Of a DNA stretch of 64,000 nt, positions 10,963 to 22,112 are shown in pieces. The stretch's first letter is position 1, and each line of letters begins with the position of its first letter. The notes below the pieces were generated by a model that was given only the letters and a program-made list of their open reading frames with translations, searched no databases and was not told where the DNA came from. The position numbers were made by a program, and so were the translations under genes. The DNA comes from an uncultured Alphaproteobacteria bacterium. GTDB lineage: Bacteria > Pseudomonadota > Alphaproteobacteria > HIMB59 > GCA-002718135. Location of the stretch: the NCBI GenBank assembly GCA_902601455.1, contig CACKNC010000003.1:1-64000 (forward strand), in the 5' to 3' direction.

Positions 10963-12746
10963 TGGATATCTCTCATAAACTTAACTCCATTTTAAAAGAT
11001 TTTTATGCTGGAAACAAAGAGTCAGCATATAAAAAATTCAAAAAAATTTATCTTCAAAATAATAAGGATATTAAATTAAGGTATAATTTAGCTGTAATGC
11101 AACAAGAGTTAGGCTTACTGGATGAAGCTGAGGCTAATTACATATCTTTATTAGAAAATAATGATGAAACAAAATATAAAATCAATCTATATAATATTTA
11201 CATTAACAAAGGTTATTATCAAAAAGCATTAGACATAATAAATTCAATTCAGTTAAATAAATTATTTTTATTACAAGTAAACCAAGATAAAGCTTATATT
11301 TTATACTTATTAAAAAGTTATAAAGACTCAATAAATCAATGTTATAAGGTTTTAGAAATTGATAATAAAAATGTTAATGCACTAAATACTCTTGGTCTGT
11401 GTTTTTTACATTTAAAAAAATATGATGAGGCAGATAAGGCTCTTCTAAGTGCACTAAGCCTTGATAATAACAATATAAAAATACTTAATTCATTAGGAAG
11501 ATTAAAGCACGAATTAAGAATATCGAAAGAGGCAAAAACTTACTTTGAAAATGCTTTTAAATTGTACCCAAACAGTTTTGAAACTTTAAACAATATGGCT
11601 GGATTTTATTTAGAAGAAGGAGAGTACAAAAAGGCAATTGAATACTTTAAAAATGCTGAAAATCTTAAACCTAATAATCCCATTCTTTTAAATAATTTAG
11701 CAAAGACTTTAATGTGTCTTCATAAAATTAAAGAAGCAGAAAAACACTGTAGAAAAGCTATATCGATAGACCAAAATAATGATGAGTTTAAAAAAACATT
11801 ATCTTTAATTTTACTTAAAAAATATGATTTTAAAAATGCTTGGCTATATTTTGATGGTAGACTTGGTTTGTCAGATTTTAATGAAAAAAACCCTACACTC
11901 AAATTAATAGAAAATAAAATTCCAAAAAATAATATTTTAGATAAAAACTCAAAAATTCTGGTTTTAAGAGAGCAAGGAATCGGTGATGAAATTTTGTATG
12001 GAACTATGTATTCAGATTTATTAAATAGATTTCAAAATCTAGTTATTGAGTGTGATGAAAGATTAATACCTCTATTTAAAAATTCATTTAATTCTCATAA
12101 AGATAAATTTGTAAAACTAGGAACCTATTCATCTAATATTAATAGAGTAAATAATTTTGAATACATCATTTATGCTGGTAGCTTAGGAAAATATTTCAGG
12201 AATGATTTAAATTCTTTTTCACAAGATTCTTACTTAAAAAATATAGAAAACTATGAAGATTTGGAATTAGATAAAATATTAAATAAATTTAATGGCCTTA
12301 AAATTGGCATTTCTTGGAAAAGTTTTAAAAATAGGTATTCATCAGAGAAATCTATGTCACTTGATGATTTTAAAAATATATTTGAAATAAAAAATTCTTT
12401 AATTTTTAATTTACAGTATGGTGATGTAAAAAAAGAGATAGATTATTTTACAAAAAGGCAAAATTTAAAAATAATCACACTAAAAAGTTTAGACTTATTT
12501 AATAATTTTTCTGGTTTAGCCAATCTATTAAAGGAGCTAGATTTGTTTATTACTGTTAGTAACAGCACAGCTCATTTAGCAAGTGCTCTAGGTGTAAAAA
12601 CAATATTAATCAAACCTGAAAATCATGCTTCTTTTCATTATTGGGATTATGAAAATGGCAAAACTCCATGGTATAAATCTGTTAATATAATTTCAAAAGA
12701 AAACTTGAAAGACAATAAGTTTATAAATGATTTCTTTAAATCGTAA
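10962..12746 (+). CDS. TPR protein with C-terminal GT9-like glycosyltransferase domain (paralogue 2)
   Basis: Same architecture; shared HYWDYENGKTPWYKS-type C-terminus with the preceding gene. Confidence 0.85.
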   Translation: MDISHKLNSILKDFYAGNKESAYKKFKKIYLQNNKDIKLRYNLAVMQQELGLLDEAEANYISLLENNDETKYKINLYNIYINKGYYQKALDIINSIQLNKLFLLQVNQDKAYILYLLKSYKDSINQCYKVLEIDNKNVNALNTLGLCFLHLKKYDEADKALLSALSLDNNNIKILNSLGRLKHELRISKEAKTYFENAFKLYPNSFETLNNMAGFYLEEGEYKKAIEYFKNAENLKPNNPILLNNLAKTLMCLHKIKEAEKHCRKAISIDQNNDEFKKTLSLILLKKYDFKNAWLYFDGRLGLSDFNEKNPTLKLIENKIPKNNILDKNSKILVLREQGIGDEILYGTMYSDLLNRFQNLVIECDERLIPLFKNSFNSHKDKFVKLGTYSSNINRVNNFEYIIYAGSLGKYFRNDLNSFSQDSYLKNIENYEDLELDKILNKFNGLKIGISWKSFKNRYSSEKSMSLDDFKNIFEIKNSLIFNLQYGDVKKEIDYFTKRQNLKIITLKSLDLFNNFSGLANLLKELDLFITVSNSTAHLASALGVKTILIKPENHASFHYWDYENGKTPWYKSVNIISKENLKDNKFINDFFKS

Positions 12747-13434
12747 ATTTTTTTGTTAGATATTCATCTCTTTCGTTTATCCAATCTTTAGCAAACTCTA
12801 CATCTTGCCACTCATCAAACCACGGTCCTCCTCGGGTATAATGAACTGCATATGGAGATTTGTTATTATGACCTGATGTCCATCCCTCTAGCCAATTCCA
12901 TCTTTCATCCAATGAACCTATCTCGTCATCCTCTAACCATTTAAACTGATGTAAAAAAGCACCTGTTTCTCTGTTAACTAAATCGGGCGAAAGAGTTTTG
13001 TTTTTAGAATGTGAACAATTAAATAAAATAAAACTTGACCAATTTTTTCTTGGATAAATAGTTTGTTTTTGACCATCCATCTTATGTTTTTCTTTAGGTG
13101 TATAATCATGTTTGACACAATATACTGCCTTTGTTTCATCCAAGTTTTCAGTAATTTTAGCTATATCATCCAAAAAAATGAAATCACAATCACAAAATAC
13201 TGCCCAGCCTTTAAAGTTCATTAATGCAGGAACCAAAAATCTTGAATAGGTAAACTGTGTTGATGCTAATGGATCAATATCTCTATAATAAAATTTTTTG
13301 GCTACTAATTCATCTAACTTTAATGAAAAAATTTTTACGTTTATTGAAGCTCTTTTAAGTATAGAATATTTACACACCCTATATGCAATATCTTCTTTAG
13401 AATCATAACCAACAAAACATGTTAAGTTTTTCAT
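12736..13434 (-). CDS. Glycosyltransferase, GT8-like
   Basis: MKNLTCFVGYDSKEDIAYRVCKYSI..., WAVFCDCDFIFLDDI (DxD); internal start preferred. Confidence 0.75.
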   Translation of the reverse strand: MKNLTCFVGYDSKEDIAYRVCKYSILKRASINVKIFSLKLDELVAKKFYYRDIDPLASTQFTYSRFLVPALMNFKGWAVFCDCDFIFLDDIAKITENLDETKAVYCVKHDYTPKEKHKMDGQKQTIYPRKNWSSFILFNCSHSKNKTLSPDLVNRETGAFLHQFKWLEDDEIGSLDERWNWLEGWTSGHNNKSPYAVHYTRGGPWFDEWQDVEFAKDWINERDEYLTKKFTI

Positions 13435-13436
13435 AA

Positions 13437-14732
13437 TTACAATACGCTTAACATTTTTGGCTGCATCCATTCAAGAGAATTAAAGTGACCGGACTCAGAT
13501 AGTGCGGACCAATTTTTTTGAGGGTTATTTGTGTATTTACAAACCCAGTAATAATCGAAACCAGCATTGTTAGCTCTTAGTTTCCAACCTTCACTTTTTT
13601 GAATATCATTAAATTCTCCTAACTCAATTTCAGACATAAACAAACAAATTTCTCTTGAAGGATTTGATCCGATTATTCCTTTTATATTATCTCGAGCTAC
13701 GGACCAATCGTTAAAATAAATTGCAAAATCAATTAATAATTTTTTTGACTCTTCATTGCTTTGGTTTTTAGAAATTATAATTTTTATAGATTCTATTTGA
13801 TTAATTTTATTCTCTTTTAAAACCTCAGTTATTGATGATCTAAGTAAGCCACTTGGATTTTGACTCCAGTATTTCTTCAAAACTTTTAGAGCTTTAAAAC
13901 TATTATTAGCTGTAAATAACATCTGAGCATACAATTTAATATATGGAGAAAAATCACCTTTATAAGAAATTGCTTTTTCAATTAATTTAGTTGCTTCTTT
14001 TAAATCACTTTTCATTTTAATTTTTGCAATTTCATAAAAAGCTATTGATTTATTTTCAAATGCCTCATCTTTTTTTATAATTTTATTTGAATACGCTCTA
14101 TCTGTAATATTAATTAATTGATTCCAATTTTTTGTTTTAGCAATTACATTTAATAATGTGTGATAAAGTTTTTCAATTCTTGGGTTTAATAAAAATAATT
14201 TTTCACCATAAACAAAAGCATGGTGATAATCTTGTTCTTTTAAACTTTGTTCCATGAGCCCTCTATAACCAAGTGTTTTTGTTTTATCATTTTTTACCAT
14301 TAGGTCATATATACCAACTAATTCATTTGATTTTTTCTCGATTTTAAGTATTTCAGATTGTAGGAGTAAATTAAGACTTGTTTCTTCCTTTAATATCCCC
14401 TTCATCTTTCTGGCTGAATTTATTGCAGCTTTATTATCCTTATTTAGTAAAGCAATCATTGACTCAACAAAAAAGTCGTATCCTTTTTGTGTTCTAGCTA
14501 ATTTATTGGCAAGAGAATATTTTTGAAAAACAAATTTTGTTTTAAAATAAATAAAATTAATCAAGACCACTATCGTAATCAAAATAGAAAAGACTATTAT
14601 CAATAGATTTGAGCTAAAATTGTAACTAAAATCACCTATATCAAAAGATATATTAAAAGAATTTATTATTAAAAATATTGTGACTGATAGTATTATAATT
14701 AGTTGTAGTAAAATTATTAAAAATCTTAACAT
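13437..14732 (-). CDS. HemY-like membrane/TPR protein
   Basis: Two N-terminal TMs, TPR repeats, RANNAGFDYYWVCKYTN C-terminal region as in alphaproteobacterial HemY. Confidence 0.75.
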   Translation of the reverse strand: MLRFLIILLQLIIILSVTIFLIINSFNISFDIGDFSYNFSSNLLIIVFSILITIVVLINFIYFKTKFVFQKYSLANKLARTQKGYDFFVESMIALLNKDNKAAINSARKMKGILKEETSLNLLLQSEILKIEKKSNELVGIYDLMVKNDKTKTLGYRGLMEQSLKEQDYHHAFVYGEKLFLLNPRIEKLYHTLLNVIAKTKNWNQLINITDRAYSNKIIKKDEAFENKSIAFYEIAKIKMKSDLKEATKLIEKAISYKGDFSPYIKLYAQMLFTANNSFKALKVLKKYWSQNPSGLLRSSITEVLKENKINQIESIKIIISKNQSNEESKKLLIDFAIYFNDWSVARDNIKGIIGSNPSREICLFMSEIELGEFNDIQKSEGWKLRANNAGFDYYWVCKYTNNPQKNWSALSESGHFNSLEWMQPKMLSVL

Positions 14733-15617
14733 CTAACTAACTTTGTTAATTAATTTCATAAAATCTAATGCAATTTGGATCTGTTTTAATGTTTCTGAGA
14801 AATAAGTTTGATGATCTTTAATAGTAACAATTTTTGCATAAGACATTTTATAGCTTCTCTCTTCTATAAGAATACTAATTTCTTTTAATACAAGAGTTTG
14901 ATTGTTCTTTATAGTATTTGTTTTTGATGGCTGTATTGCAACAAAATTCATTACAGATTTGGTAATAATATTATTGAGTTTATTGTTAAATTTTTCCTTT
15001 AAATATAAGTCTAATTCCCTAAAATAAATGTCTTTTAAATATTTATTACCTCTATAATTTTTCGATTTTATTAAATTTAATTTTTCAAATATGTGCTGGT
15101 TATTGTTATTATTTAAATTTTGCAAGATATCTAATTCTTCACTAAAATCTAAACTATTTTCAAATTTATAATTAATTAGCTTTGTTATCTCTTTTTTGTT
15201 TTTATCAATAACTGGATTCAAAATGTTATTGGATGAACTTTTATTTAACTCTGAAGTATTTACTATTTTAATCTCTTTTAATATTCCTGAAATATTTTTA
15301 AGATTTTGATCAAGCTCTCCTATTTTGTTATTTAATAATACAATTTCTTTGGATTGATCAGAGTTGTTAATGCCTTGAATAGATATTTTAATTTCTTCGA
15401 TCGAATTTTCAGTAAATTCAATTTTTTCATATAATTTAGATAATTTTTGCTCATTTTGGTCTAGTTTATTTAAAAGTTCTAATTTTTGATTGTCAGATGT
15501 TTCTTGATTCTTAAAACTAACATAAAAAATATATCCAAAAATTAATATTATAAATAACAATATAAAAGATGTGCTTAGTTTTGAGAAAATATATAAATAA
15601 TCAAGTGTTTTTTTCAT
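14733..15617 (-). CDS. Mitofilin/HemX-like single-TM coiled-coil protein
   Basis: N-terminal TM, long coiled coil, position directly upstream of the hemY-like gene. Confidence 0.6.
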   Translation of the reverse strand: MKKTLDYLYIFSKLSTSFILLFIILIFGYIFYVSFKNQETSDNQKLELLNKLDQNEQKLSKLYEKIEFTENSIEEIKISIQGINNSDQSKEIVLLNNKIGELDQNLKNISGILKEIKIVNTSELNKSSSNNILNPVIDKNKKEITKLINYKFENSLDFSEELDILQNLNNNNNQHIFEKLNLIKSKNYRGNKYLKDIYFRELDLYLKEKFNNKLNNIITKSVMNFVAIQPSKTNTIKNNQTLVLKEISILIEERSYKMSYAKIVTIKDHQTYFSETLKQIQIALDFMKLINKVS

Positions 15618-15678
15618 TAAGACTTTTTATCATTATTGTTCAGTTGTTTAACAGAAGAAATTAATATACGAAAAAAAT

Positions 15679-16677
15679 ATGCTTGTTTTTTCTGTTGAAA
15701 CCTCTTGTGACGAAACATCAGTTTGCATAATGAAGGAAGATAAGACTATTATTTCTCATATTGTTTATTCACAAGAAATTCATCAAAAACATGGGGGTGT
15801 AGTGCCTGAATTAGCCTCAAGAGCCCATCTTGAGATAATTCAAGATATTACCCAAAGAGCTTTTATAGAATCAGGTATATCATTAAGAGAGATTGATTTG
15901 TTTTCTGCCACATGTGGACCGGGTTTAATTGGAGGTTTGCTAATAGGATCTACTTTTACAAAATCACTATCAATTGGAACTGGTAAGCCATTTGTTCCTA
16001 TTAATCATTTAGAGGGACATATTTTATCTAGCTTTTACAATAATGAAATTAAGTTTCCACATTTATGCCTTCTAATAACTGGTGGTCATACACAAATATA
16101 TTTTTTAAAAGACTTAAATAATATAAAATTAATAGGTGAAACAATAGATGATGCAATAGGAGAAGCATTTGATAAAGTTGCTAAAATATTGGGCCTTTCT
16201 TATCCTGGTGGTCAAGAAATTGAAAAAAAAGCATTAAAGGGTGATGAAAGTTATTTTAAGCTTCCCCTTCCTTTAGTCAAGGAAGATAATTTTAACTTTT
16301 CATTTTCAGGACTAAAAACCTCGATTAACTTAATGGCAAAAAAAAATATAGTTGATGAGGCATTTATTAAAAATATTTCAGCATCTTTTCAAAAATGTTT
16401 AGGTACTATTCTTGTTTCAAAATTAAATAAGGCTATTAAAGAATTTTACAAAGATACTTCTAAAAATTTAACAGTGTCAGTTGTTGGTGGTGTAGCAAAT
16501 AATGATTATTTAAAAAAATGTTTTAAAAACACCGAAAAAAAAGAAAATATCAAATTTATTTACCCACCAAAATATATGATGAATGATAATGCCGCAATGA
16601 TTGCGTGGGCAACTATTTTAAAGCAGACAAATAATCACGATCTTTACTTTAGGCCAAGTCCAAGATTAACGATTTAA
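15679..16677 (+). CDS. tsaD: tRNA N6-adenosine threonylcarbamoyltransferase TsaD
   Basis: SVETSCDETSVCIM, HQKHGGVVPELASRAHL, LLITGGHTQIYFL, NDNAAMIAWA. Confidence 0.96.
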   Translation: MLVFSVETSCDETSVCIMKEDKTIISHIVYSQEIHQKHGGVVPELASRAHLEIIQDITQRAFIESGISLREIDLFSATCGPGLIGGLLIGSTFTKSLSIGTGKPFVPINHLEGHILSSFYNNEIKFPHLCLLITGGHTQIYFLKDLNNIKLIGETIDDAIGEAFDKVAKILGLSYPGGQEIEKKALKGDESYFKLPLPLVKEDNFNFSFSGLKTSINLMAKKNIVDEAFIKNISASFQKCLGTILVSKLNKAIKEFYKDTSKNLTVSVVGGVANNDYLKKCFKNTEKKENIKFIYPPKYMMNDNAAMIAWATILKQTNNHDLYFRPSPRLTI

Positions 16678-16723
16678 TCAAGTAATTTTTGACATGAGAA
16701 ATATAAATATTTAATATAAGTTA

Positions 16724-17140
16724 ATGAAAATTAAATATTGGTTATTAAAATCAGAACCATCAACATGGTCTTGGGATGACCAAATTAAGTCAGGTATAGA
16801 CATGTGGGATGGTGTAAGAAATTATCAAGCAAGAAACAATTTAATGTCTATGAAGAAAAAAGATCTTTGTTTTTTTTATCACTCAGTTTCTGAAAAACTA
16901 ATAATTGGAATTGTTGAAGTAATAAAAGAATACTATCCAGATCCTACTGATAAAACTGAAAGATTTGTTGTTGTAGATGTGAAGGCAAAGAAAAAGCTAA
17001 AAAGACCAGTTTCGCTTAATGAAATAAAATCAACTCCAAAGCTATCAAACATTGCTCTAATTAAACAATCAAGATTGTCGGTAATGCCATTAACAAAAAA
17101 TGAGTGGGATACTATTATAAAAATTTCAGAAATAAATTAA
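16724..17140 (+). CDS. EVE domain-containing protein
   Basis: YWLLKSEPSTWSWDDQ...WDGVRNYQARNNLMSMKKKDLCFFYHS. Confidence 0.93.
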   Translation: MKIKYWLLKSEPSTWSWDDQIKSGIDMWDGVRNYQARNNLMSMKKKDLCFFYHSVSEKLIIGIVEVIKEYYPDPTDKTERFVVVDVKAKKKLKRPVSLNEIKSTPKLSNIALIKQSRLSVMPLTKNEWDTIIKISEIN

Positions 17141-17212
17141 TAAACTCAATTTTATTGTTTATTTAAAATAAAAGATTGAATTTTCATAATTTTAGAATTA
17201 GTTTATCTTTGT

Positions 17213-19135
17213 ATGGAAATAAAAGAAAACTGGATAAAACAAGCTAAGGTTGACTCAGAGACCTATAAAAAAAAATATAAAAACTCTATAGAAGATAATG
17301 ACGGATTTTGGAGAAAAGAAGGCAAAAGAATAGATTGGATAAATAACTATACGAAAATCAAAGATATTAAATACTCTAGAGATGAGGTTAATATAAAGTG
17401 GTATTATGATGGTACTCTTAATGTTTCATATAATTGTATTGATCGACATGCAAAAAATAATCCTGATAGGATTGCAATAATATGGGAAGGGGATGACCCA
17501 AATAATGTTAAAAAAATTAGTTATAAAGAATTATTAACTAATGTTTCAAAGGCGGCAAATGTTCTTAAAAAACTAGGTGTCAAAAAGGGTGATAGGGTAA
17601 CAATTTATTTAACAATGATTCCTGAGCTTGCATATATGATGCTTGCATGTGCTAGAATTGGTGCAGTACATTCAATTATTTTTGGTGGTTTTTCAGCAGA
17701 CTCTATATCTGGAAGAATATTAGATTGTAAATCAGAATTCATCATAACAGCAGATGAGGGTGTTAGAGGTGGCAAAAATATTCCTCTAAAAAATATTACT
17801 GATAAAGCTTTAGAAAGTTGTCCGGGAGTAAAAAAATGCCTTGTAGTGAAAAGAACGGGGGGAAATATTAATTTAGTTGAAGGCCGTGATGTTTTTTATA
17901 ATGATCTAGTTAAGGATGTTGATGAAGTTTGTGAACCTGAAGTAATGTCAGCAGAAGACCCTTTATTCATTCTTTACACCTCTGGGTCCACAGGAAAACC
18001 AAAAGGTGTTCTCCATACATCTGGTGGTTATTTGGTCTATGCATCGATGACTCATGAATATATTTTTAATTACAACCAAAATGATATTTATTGGTGTACG
18101 GCTGATATTGGGTGGGTAACTGGCCATAGTTATATTATCTATGGTCCACTAAGTAATGGAGCAACAACATTAATGTTTGAAGGCGTTCCAAATTATCCAG
18201 ACTTTTCAAGATTTTGGCAAATTATAGATAAACATCAAGTAAATATTTTTTACACTGCACCAACCGCAATTAGAGCTCTTATGAGAGAAGGGGATAAATA
18301 TGTAACTAAAACTAAAAGATCTTCTCTAAAACTATTAGGTACAGTTGGTGAACCGATAAATCCGGAAGCATGGAATTGGTATTATGAAATTGTAGGAAAC
18401 TCTAAATCACCAATTGTTGACACATGGTGGCAAACCGAAACAGGTGGTATTTTAATTTCTCCCCAGACAGGAGCTATTAAACTCAAACCCGGTTCAGCCT
18501 CAAAACCTTTCTATGGTATCGAGCCAATTATTGTAGATAAAAAAGGAATGGTTTTAGAGGGAGAATGTGAGGGAATGTTATGTATAAATAAATCTTGGCC
18601 TGGTCAAATGCGAACAGTATATGGTGATCACCAAAGATTTATTGATACTTATTTTTCACAATTCGATGGTAAGTATTTTACTGGGGATGGCTGTAAACGA
18701 GATAGTGATGGTTACTACTGGATTACAGGCAGGGTAGATGACGTTATAATAGTTTCTGGTCATAATTTAGGAACAGCTGAAATTGAAAGTGCATTCGTGA
18801 GTCATCCAAAAGTTTCTGAGGCAGCTGTTGTTGGTTATCCACATGAAATAAAAGGAAATGGACTTTATTGTTATGTTTCACTTAAAGTTGGGGAGAAATA
18901 CACGGAAAATCTCAAAGATGAATTAAAACAAGTAGTTAGAAAAAAGATTGGACCAATTGCAACTCCAGATTTAATACATTTTACAGCAGGATTACCAAAA
19001 ACCAGATCAGGAAAAATTATGAGAAGAATTCTTAGAAAAATTGCAGCTAATGAGCATGAGCAACTTGGTGATACAACCACTTTAGCTGACCCAAGTGTTG
19101 TTAAGGAATTAGTTGAGAATCGATTAAACAAATAA
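17213..19135 (+). CDS. acs: Acetyl-CoA synthetase
   Basis: [79 protein letters not shown]. Confidence 0.97.
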   Translation: MEIKENWIKQAKVDSETYKKKYKNSIEDNDGFWRKEGKRIDWINNYTKIKDIKYSRDEVNIKWYYDGTLNVSYNCIDRHAKNNPDRIAIIWEGDDPNNVKKISYKELLTNVSKAANVLKKLGVKKGDRVTIYLTMIPELAYMMLACARIGAVHSIIFGGFSADSISGRILDCKSEFIITADEGVRGGKNIPLKNITDKALESCPGVKKCLVVKRTGGNINLVEGRDVFYNDLVKDVDEVCEPEVMSAEDPLFILYTSGSTGKPKGVLHTSGGYLVYASMTHEYIFNYNQNDIYWCTADIGWVTGHSYIIYGPLSNGATTLMFEGVPNYPDFSRFWQIIDKHQVNIFYTAPTAIRALMREGDKYVTKTKRSSLKLLGTVGEPINPEAWNWYYEIVGNSKSPIVDTWWQTETGGILISPQTGAIKLKPGSASKPFYGIEPIIVDKKGMVLEGECEGMLCINKSWPGQMRTVYGDHQRFIDTYFSQFDGKYFTGDGCKRDSDGYYWITGRVDDVIIVSGHNLGTAEIESAFVSHPKVSEAAVVGYPHEIKGNGLYCYVSLKVGEKYTENLKDELKQVVRKKIGPIATPDLIHFTAGLPKTRSGKIMRRILRKIAANEHEQLGDTTTLADPSVVKELVENRLNK

Positions 19136-19136
19136 A

Positions 19137-19688
19137 TTATCTTGGGGTCCAGTGCTTCAAGCAACGAGGTTCGTAAATATTGGCTGCACCAACTTGTGTC
19201 CTTCCACCACCTTCTTGCTTACGATACGTTTTTGTTGCTTCCATCCCACAAACATTACAAAACCCATAAATTTTAATAATTTTGTCCGAAAGACCTAAGA
19301 TCATTGAAGAAGTTTCCCAAGGCTTACCTCTAGAATCTTGATCGAGACCAGCGCAAACAACGTCAATACCTTTGTTTAAAATTATTTCAACGTTATGAAG
19401 GGTGTCTGAAGTATCCATAAACTGTATTTCGTCCAAAAATACCATATCAATTATCTCTTTTTCAAAAGTATATTCTCTTTTAACATCTCTCCAGTTGTTC
19501 ATTGCAAAACATTCATGACTTAAATCATTGTGTGTAATTATTTTAGACTCTGAATAACGATTATCTAGTCCTGGTTTTATAACAACAATTTTTTTATTCT
19601 GATGATTTGCCCACAATATTCTTTTTAGTAATTCACTGGTTTTGCCTGCAAACATTGCACCAACAATTGTTTCTAGAGAACCTCTCAT
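19137..19688 (-). CDS. tdk: Thymidine kinase
   Basis: VGAMFAGKTSELLKR P-loop, FLDEIQFMD, AGLDQDSRGKPW, zinc-site CNVC...CLKH. Confidence 0.95.
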   Translation of the reverse strand: MRGSLETIVGAMFAGKTSELLKRILWANHQNKKIVVIKPGLDNRYSESKIITHNDLSHECFAMNNWRDVKREYTFEKEIIDMVFLDEIQFMDTSDTLHNVEIILNKGIDVVCAGLDQDSRGKPWETSSMILGLSDKIIKIYGFCNVCGMEATKTYRKQEGGGRTQVGAANIYEPRCLKHWTPR

Positions 19689-20830
19689 TAAAATTCCTTT
19701 AGTTTAATATTTATAGAATTAATTATACTTTCTATATCAATTTTTTCAATGCATCCAACTGGATTTAAAATAAATTGAGAATTTTTTTCCTCCTTATTCC
19801 ATCTTTGTAAGTTTTTTAAATGTTTGATTTTTTCAAAATTTGTTTTGTTTGTTTCATAGCAACCTATGTTATTCTCTAAAGAAAAAATGTCTACCAATCC
19901 ACAAGGACCTGAACAATAATTAGACGTGTAGTTGTTGTTGATAACTTCTATTTTTTTTGAGTTACTTAGAAGTACTTTACTGGAAACACTAGTCTCAACA
20001 AATATACCTTTTTTGTCAAATATTTTTGCAATATGCAAAGGCCCAGAATCTACAAATACTCCAAAACTGATCTTTGAAATATATGAGATTAATTTGTCTA
20101 CATTATTTGGTTTTATAAATAAGATATTTGTTTTTTTATTTAACTCTTGAAGGTGTTTAGAAAAACTTGAATTATCAATAAATACTTCAATTTCATACTT
20201 GTTCTTAAAATTATTTACTAATTCTTGAATTACTTTGTTAGGTAAACTTCTTATTGTAGATGTAGATACAGGAAAAATAGAAATTTTTTTAGAATTAATA
20301 TTTGTTTGTTTTTTATTAGATGCTTTATAGTCACAAAAAGGTACTTCAAAAAAATTACAAATTTCAATAGCTATATTTGATCTTTTGTATTTCTGGTACT
20401 TAAGTGACTCTATTTCCAAAGTAATATGAAAAACCGTATCATATTTAGACATTTGTTTTTCTGATATAAGTAAAGGGTATACATTTGAAAATTTAAATAG
20501 ATTTTTAAAAATATATAAATGATCACTACAGAAAGCAATACCGACATCTTTGAATTTTTTACTTACAATTATAGATTTGATTGCAATACTATATTCAATT
20601 GCGTCACCCAAACCAAATCTTGGCGGTAGGCATATTAATATTTTTTTCCCAATAAAATTTATTTTAGAACGATTTTCATACTTGATCTCATATGAATATT
20701 TTTTTTTATTTCTATTGTTCAACTCCTTCCATAAAGTTATATCTTTAGAATAATATTTTTGATTTGGCACAATTTGCTTAGAAGAATATGTAAATGAATT
20801 ATCTAACGATAAAAAACTAAAATATGCCAT
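19688..20830 (-). CDS. GT9/heptosyltransferase-like glycosyltransferase
   Basis: LPPRFGLGDAIEYSIAIKSII, FGVFVDSGPLHIAKIFDKKGIFVETS. Confidence 0.65.
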   Translation of the reverse strand: MAYFSFLSLDNSFTYSSKQIVPNQKYYSKDITLWKELNNRNKKKYSYEIKYENRSKINFIGKKILICLPPRFGLGDAIEYSIAIKSIIVSKKFKDVGIAFCSDHLYIFKNLFKFSNVYPLLISEKQMSKYDTVFHITLEIESLKYQKYKRSNIAIEICNFFEVPFCDYKASNKKQTNINSKKISIFPVSTSTIRSLPNKVIQELVNNFKNKYEIEVFIDNSSFSKHLQELNKKTNILFIKPNNVDKLISYISKISFGVFVDSGPLHIAKIFDKKGIFVETSVSSKVLLSNSKKIEVINNNYTSNYCSGPCGLVDIFSLENNIGCYETNKTNFEKIKHLKNLQRWNKEEKNSQFILNPVGCIEKIDIESIINSINIKLKEF

Positions 20831-20849
20831 TGGGGGTATATATCTTAAA

Positions 20850-22112
20850 ATGAAAAAGAGTGTTAAAATTAGGAAATTAATTTTTGAAATTCTATATGAA
20901 ATTTATAACAAAAGCGTTAATTTTGACGAAAGTTTTTTAAAACAGACAACAAAGATCATAATTAGTGATCAGGACAAATCCATGATCTATAATGTTGTAC
21001 TTAACAGTATTAGATATAATTTTTTTATTAAGAATATTTTAAATAAATATTTAAAAAAAAAAACAAGTATAAAAATTAAAATCTTATTACTTTCAGCAAT
21101 TACGCAAATATTTTATTTAAACTTTAAAGATTATGCAGTAACAAATGATAGTGTTGAAATTGCAAAATTAAAAAAACTCAACCCTGGACTAATAAATGGT
21201 TTGCTAAAAAATTTAATAAAAAACGAAGCAAAGATTAACAAAAGAGACTTTAATATATCAGATTTTCCACATTGGTTTTTAGACGAATTAAAAAAAAACA
21301 AAACTAATCCAATTAAACTTCTAAACAATATATGCTGTGAACCTTCTTTACATCTAGTATTTAAAAATAAAAAACTTTTAGACAGTTTTAAAACTAATAA
21401 TCATAAAACTTCTGAACAATCTACATTTATTAAAGATAAAAATAAAATACAAAAAATAGAAGGTTATGAAAATGGTATTTGGTGGATTCAGGATTTCTCA
21501 TCTATGCTTCCTATTTATTTAAGCCCTGAGATTAAGTCTAAGAATGTACTAGACATGTGTTCAGCTCCAGGAGGAAAGGCTTTTCAACTTTTATCAACAG
21601 GATCTGAAGTAACGTTAAATGATATTAGTATAAAAAGATCTTATGTCCTTAAAAACAATTTAAAAAGGCTTGGTTTTAAAGAAAAAATTTTAAATTTAGA
21701 TGCAAATGATTTATGTGAAAAACAAAAATATGATGTAGTAATTTTAGACTCACCTTGCTCAGGGGTTGGTACATTAAGAAGAAACCCAGATATTTTATTT
21801 AAAAAAAATGCACCTAACTTGAACAAACTCTCTAAAATACAAAAAAATTTGATTAATAAGGCAGGTAAACTCTTAAACAAAAATGGTATATTAATTTTCA
21901 TGGTTTGTTCAATTTTAAATTTAGAAACCAAAAACATAAAAAAATTTTTTTTAAGGGAAAATTCTAATTTTTCTCAACTAAAATTCAATGTAAACGATAA
22001 AAAATTATCAAAATTTATTGATGACCAGGGTGATATTTATTGCACTCCTTCAGAATTTAATAGTTTCATGATTGATGGATTTTATTCAGTAAAATTTATA
22101 AAAAATGATTAA
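20850..22112 (+). CDS. rsmB: 16S rRNA m5C methyltransferase RsmB-like
   Basis: NusB-like N-terminus; WWIQDFSSMLPIYL, VLDMCSAPGGKAFQLL, VVILDSPCSGVGTLRRNPDI. Confidence 0.9.
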   Translation: MKKSVKIRKLIFEILYEIYNKSVNFDESFLKQTTKIIISDQDKSMIYNVVLNSIRYNFFIKNILNKYLKKKTSIKIKILLLSAITQIFYLNFKDYAVTNDSVEIAKLKKLNPGLINGLLKNLIKNEAKINKRDFNISDFPHWFLDELKKNKTNPIKLLNNICCEPSLHLVFKNKKLLDSFKTNNHKTSEQSTFIKDKNKIQKIEGYENGIWWIQDFSSMLPIYLSPEIKSKNVLDMCSAPGGKAFQLLSTGSEVTLNDISIKRSYVLKNNLKRLGFKEKILNLDANDLCEKQKYDVVILDSPCSGVGTLRRNPDILFKKNAPNLNKLSKIQKNLINKAGKLLNKNGILIFMVCSILNLETKNIKKFFLRENSNFSQLKFNVNDKKLSKFIDDQGDIYCTPSEFNSFMIDGFYSVKFIKND

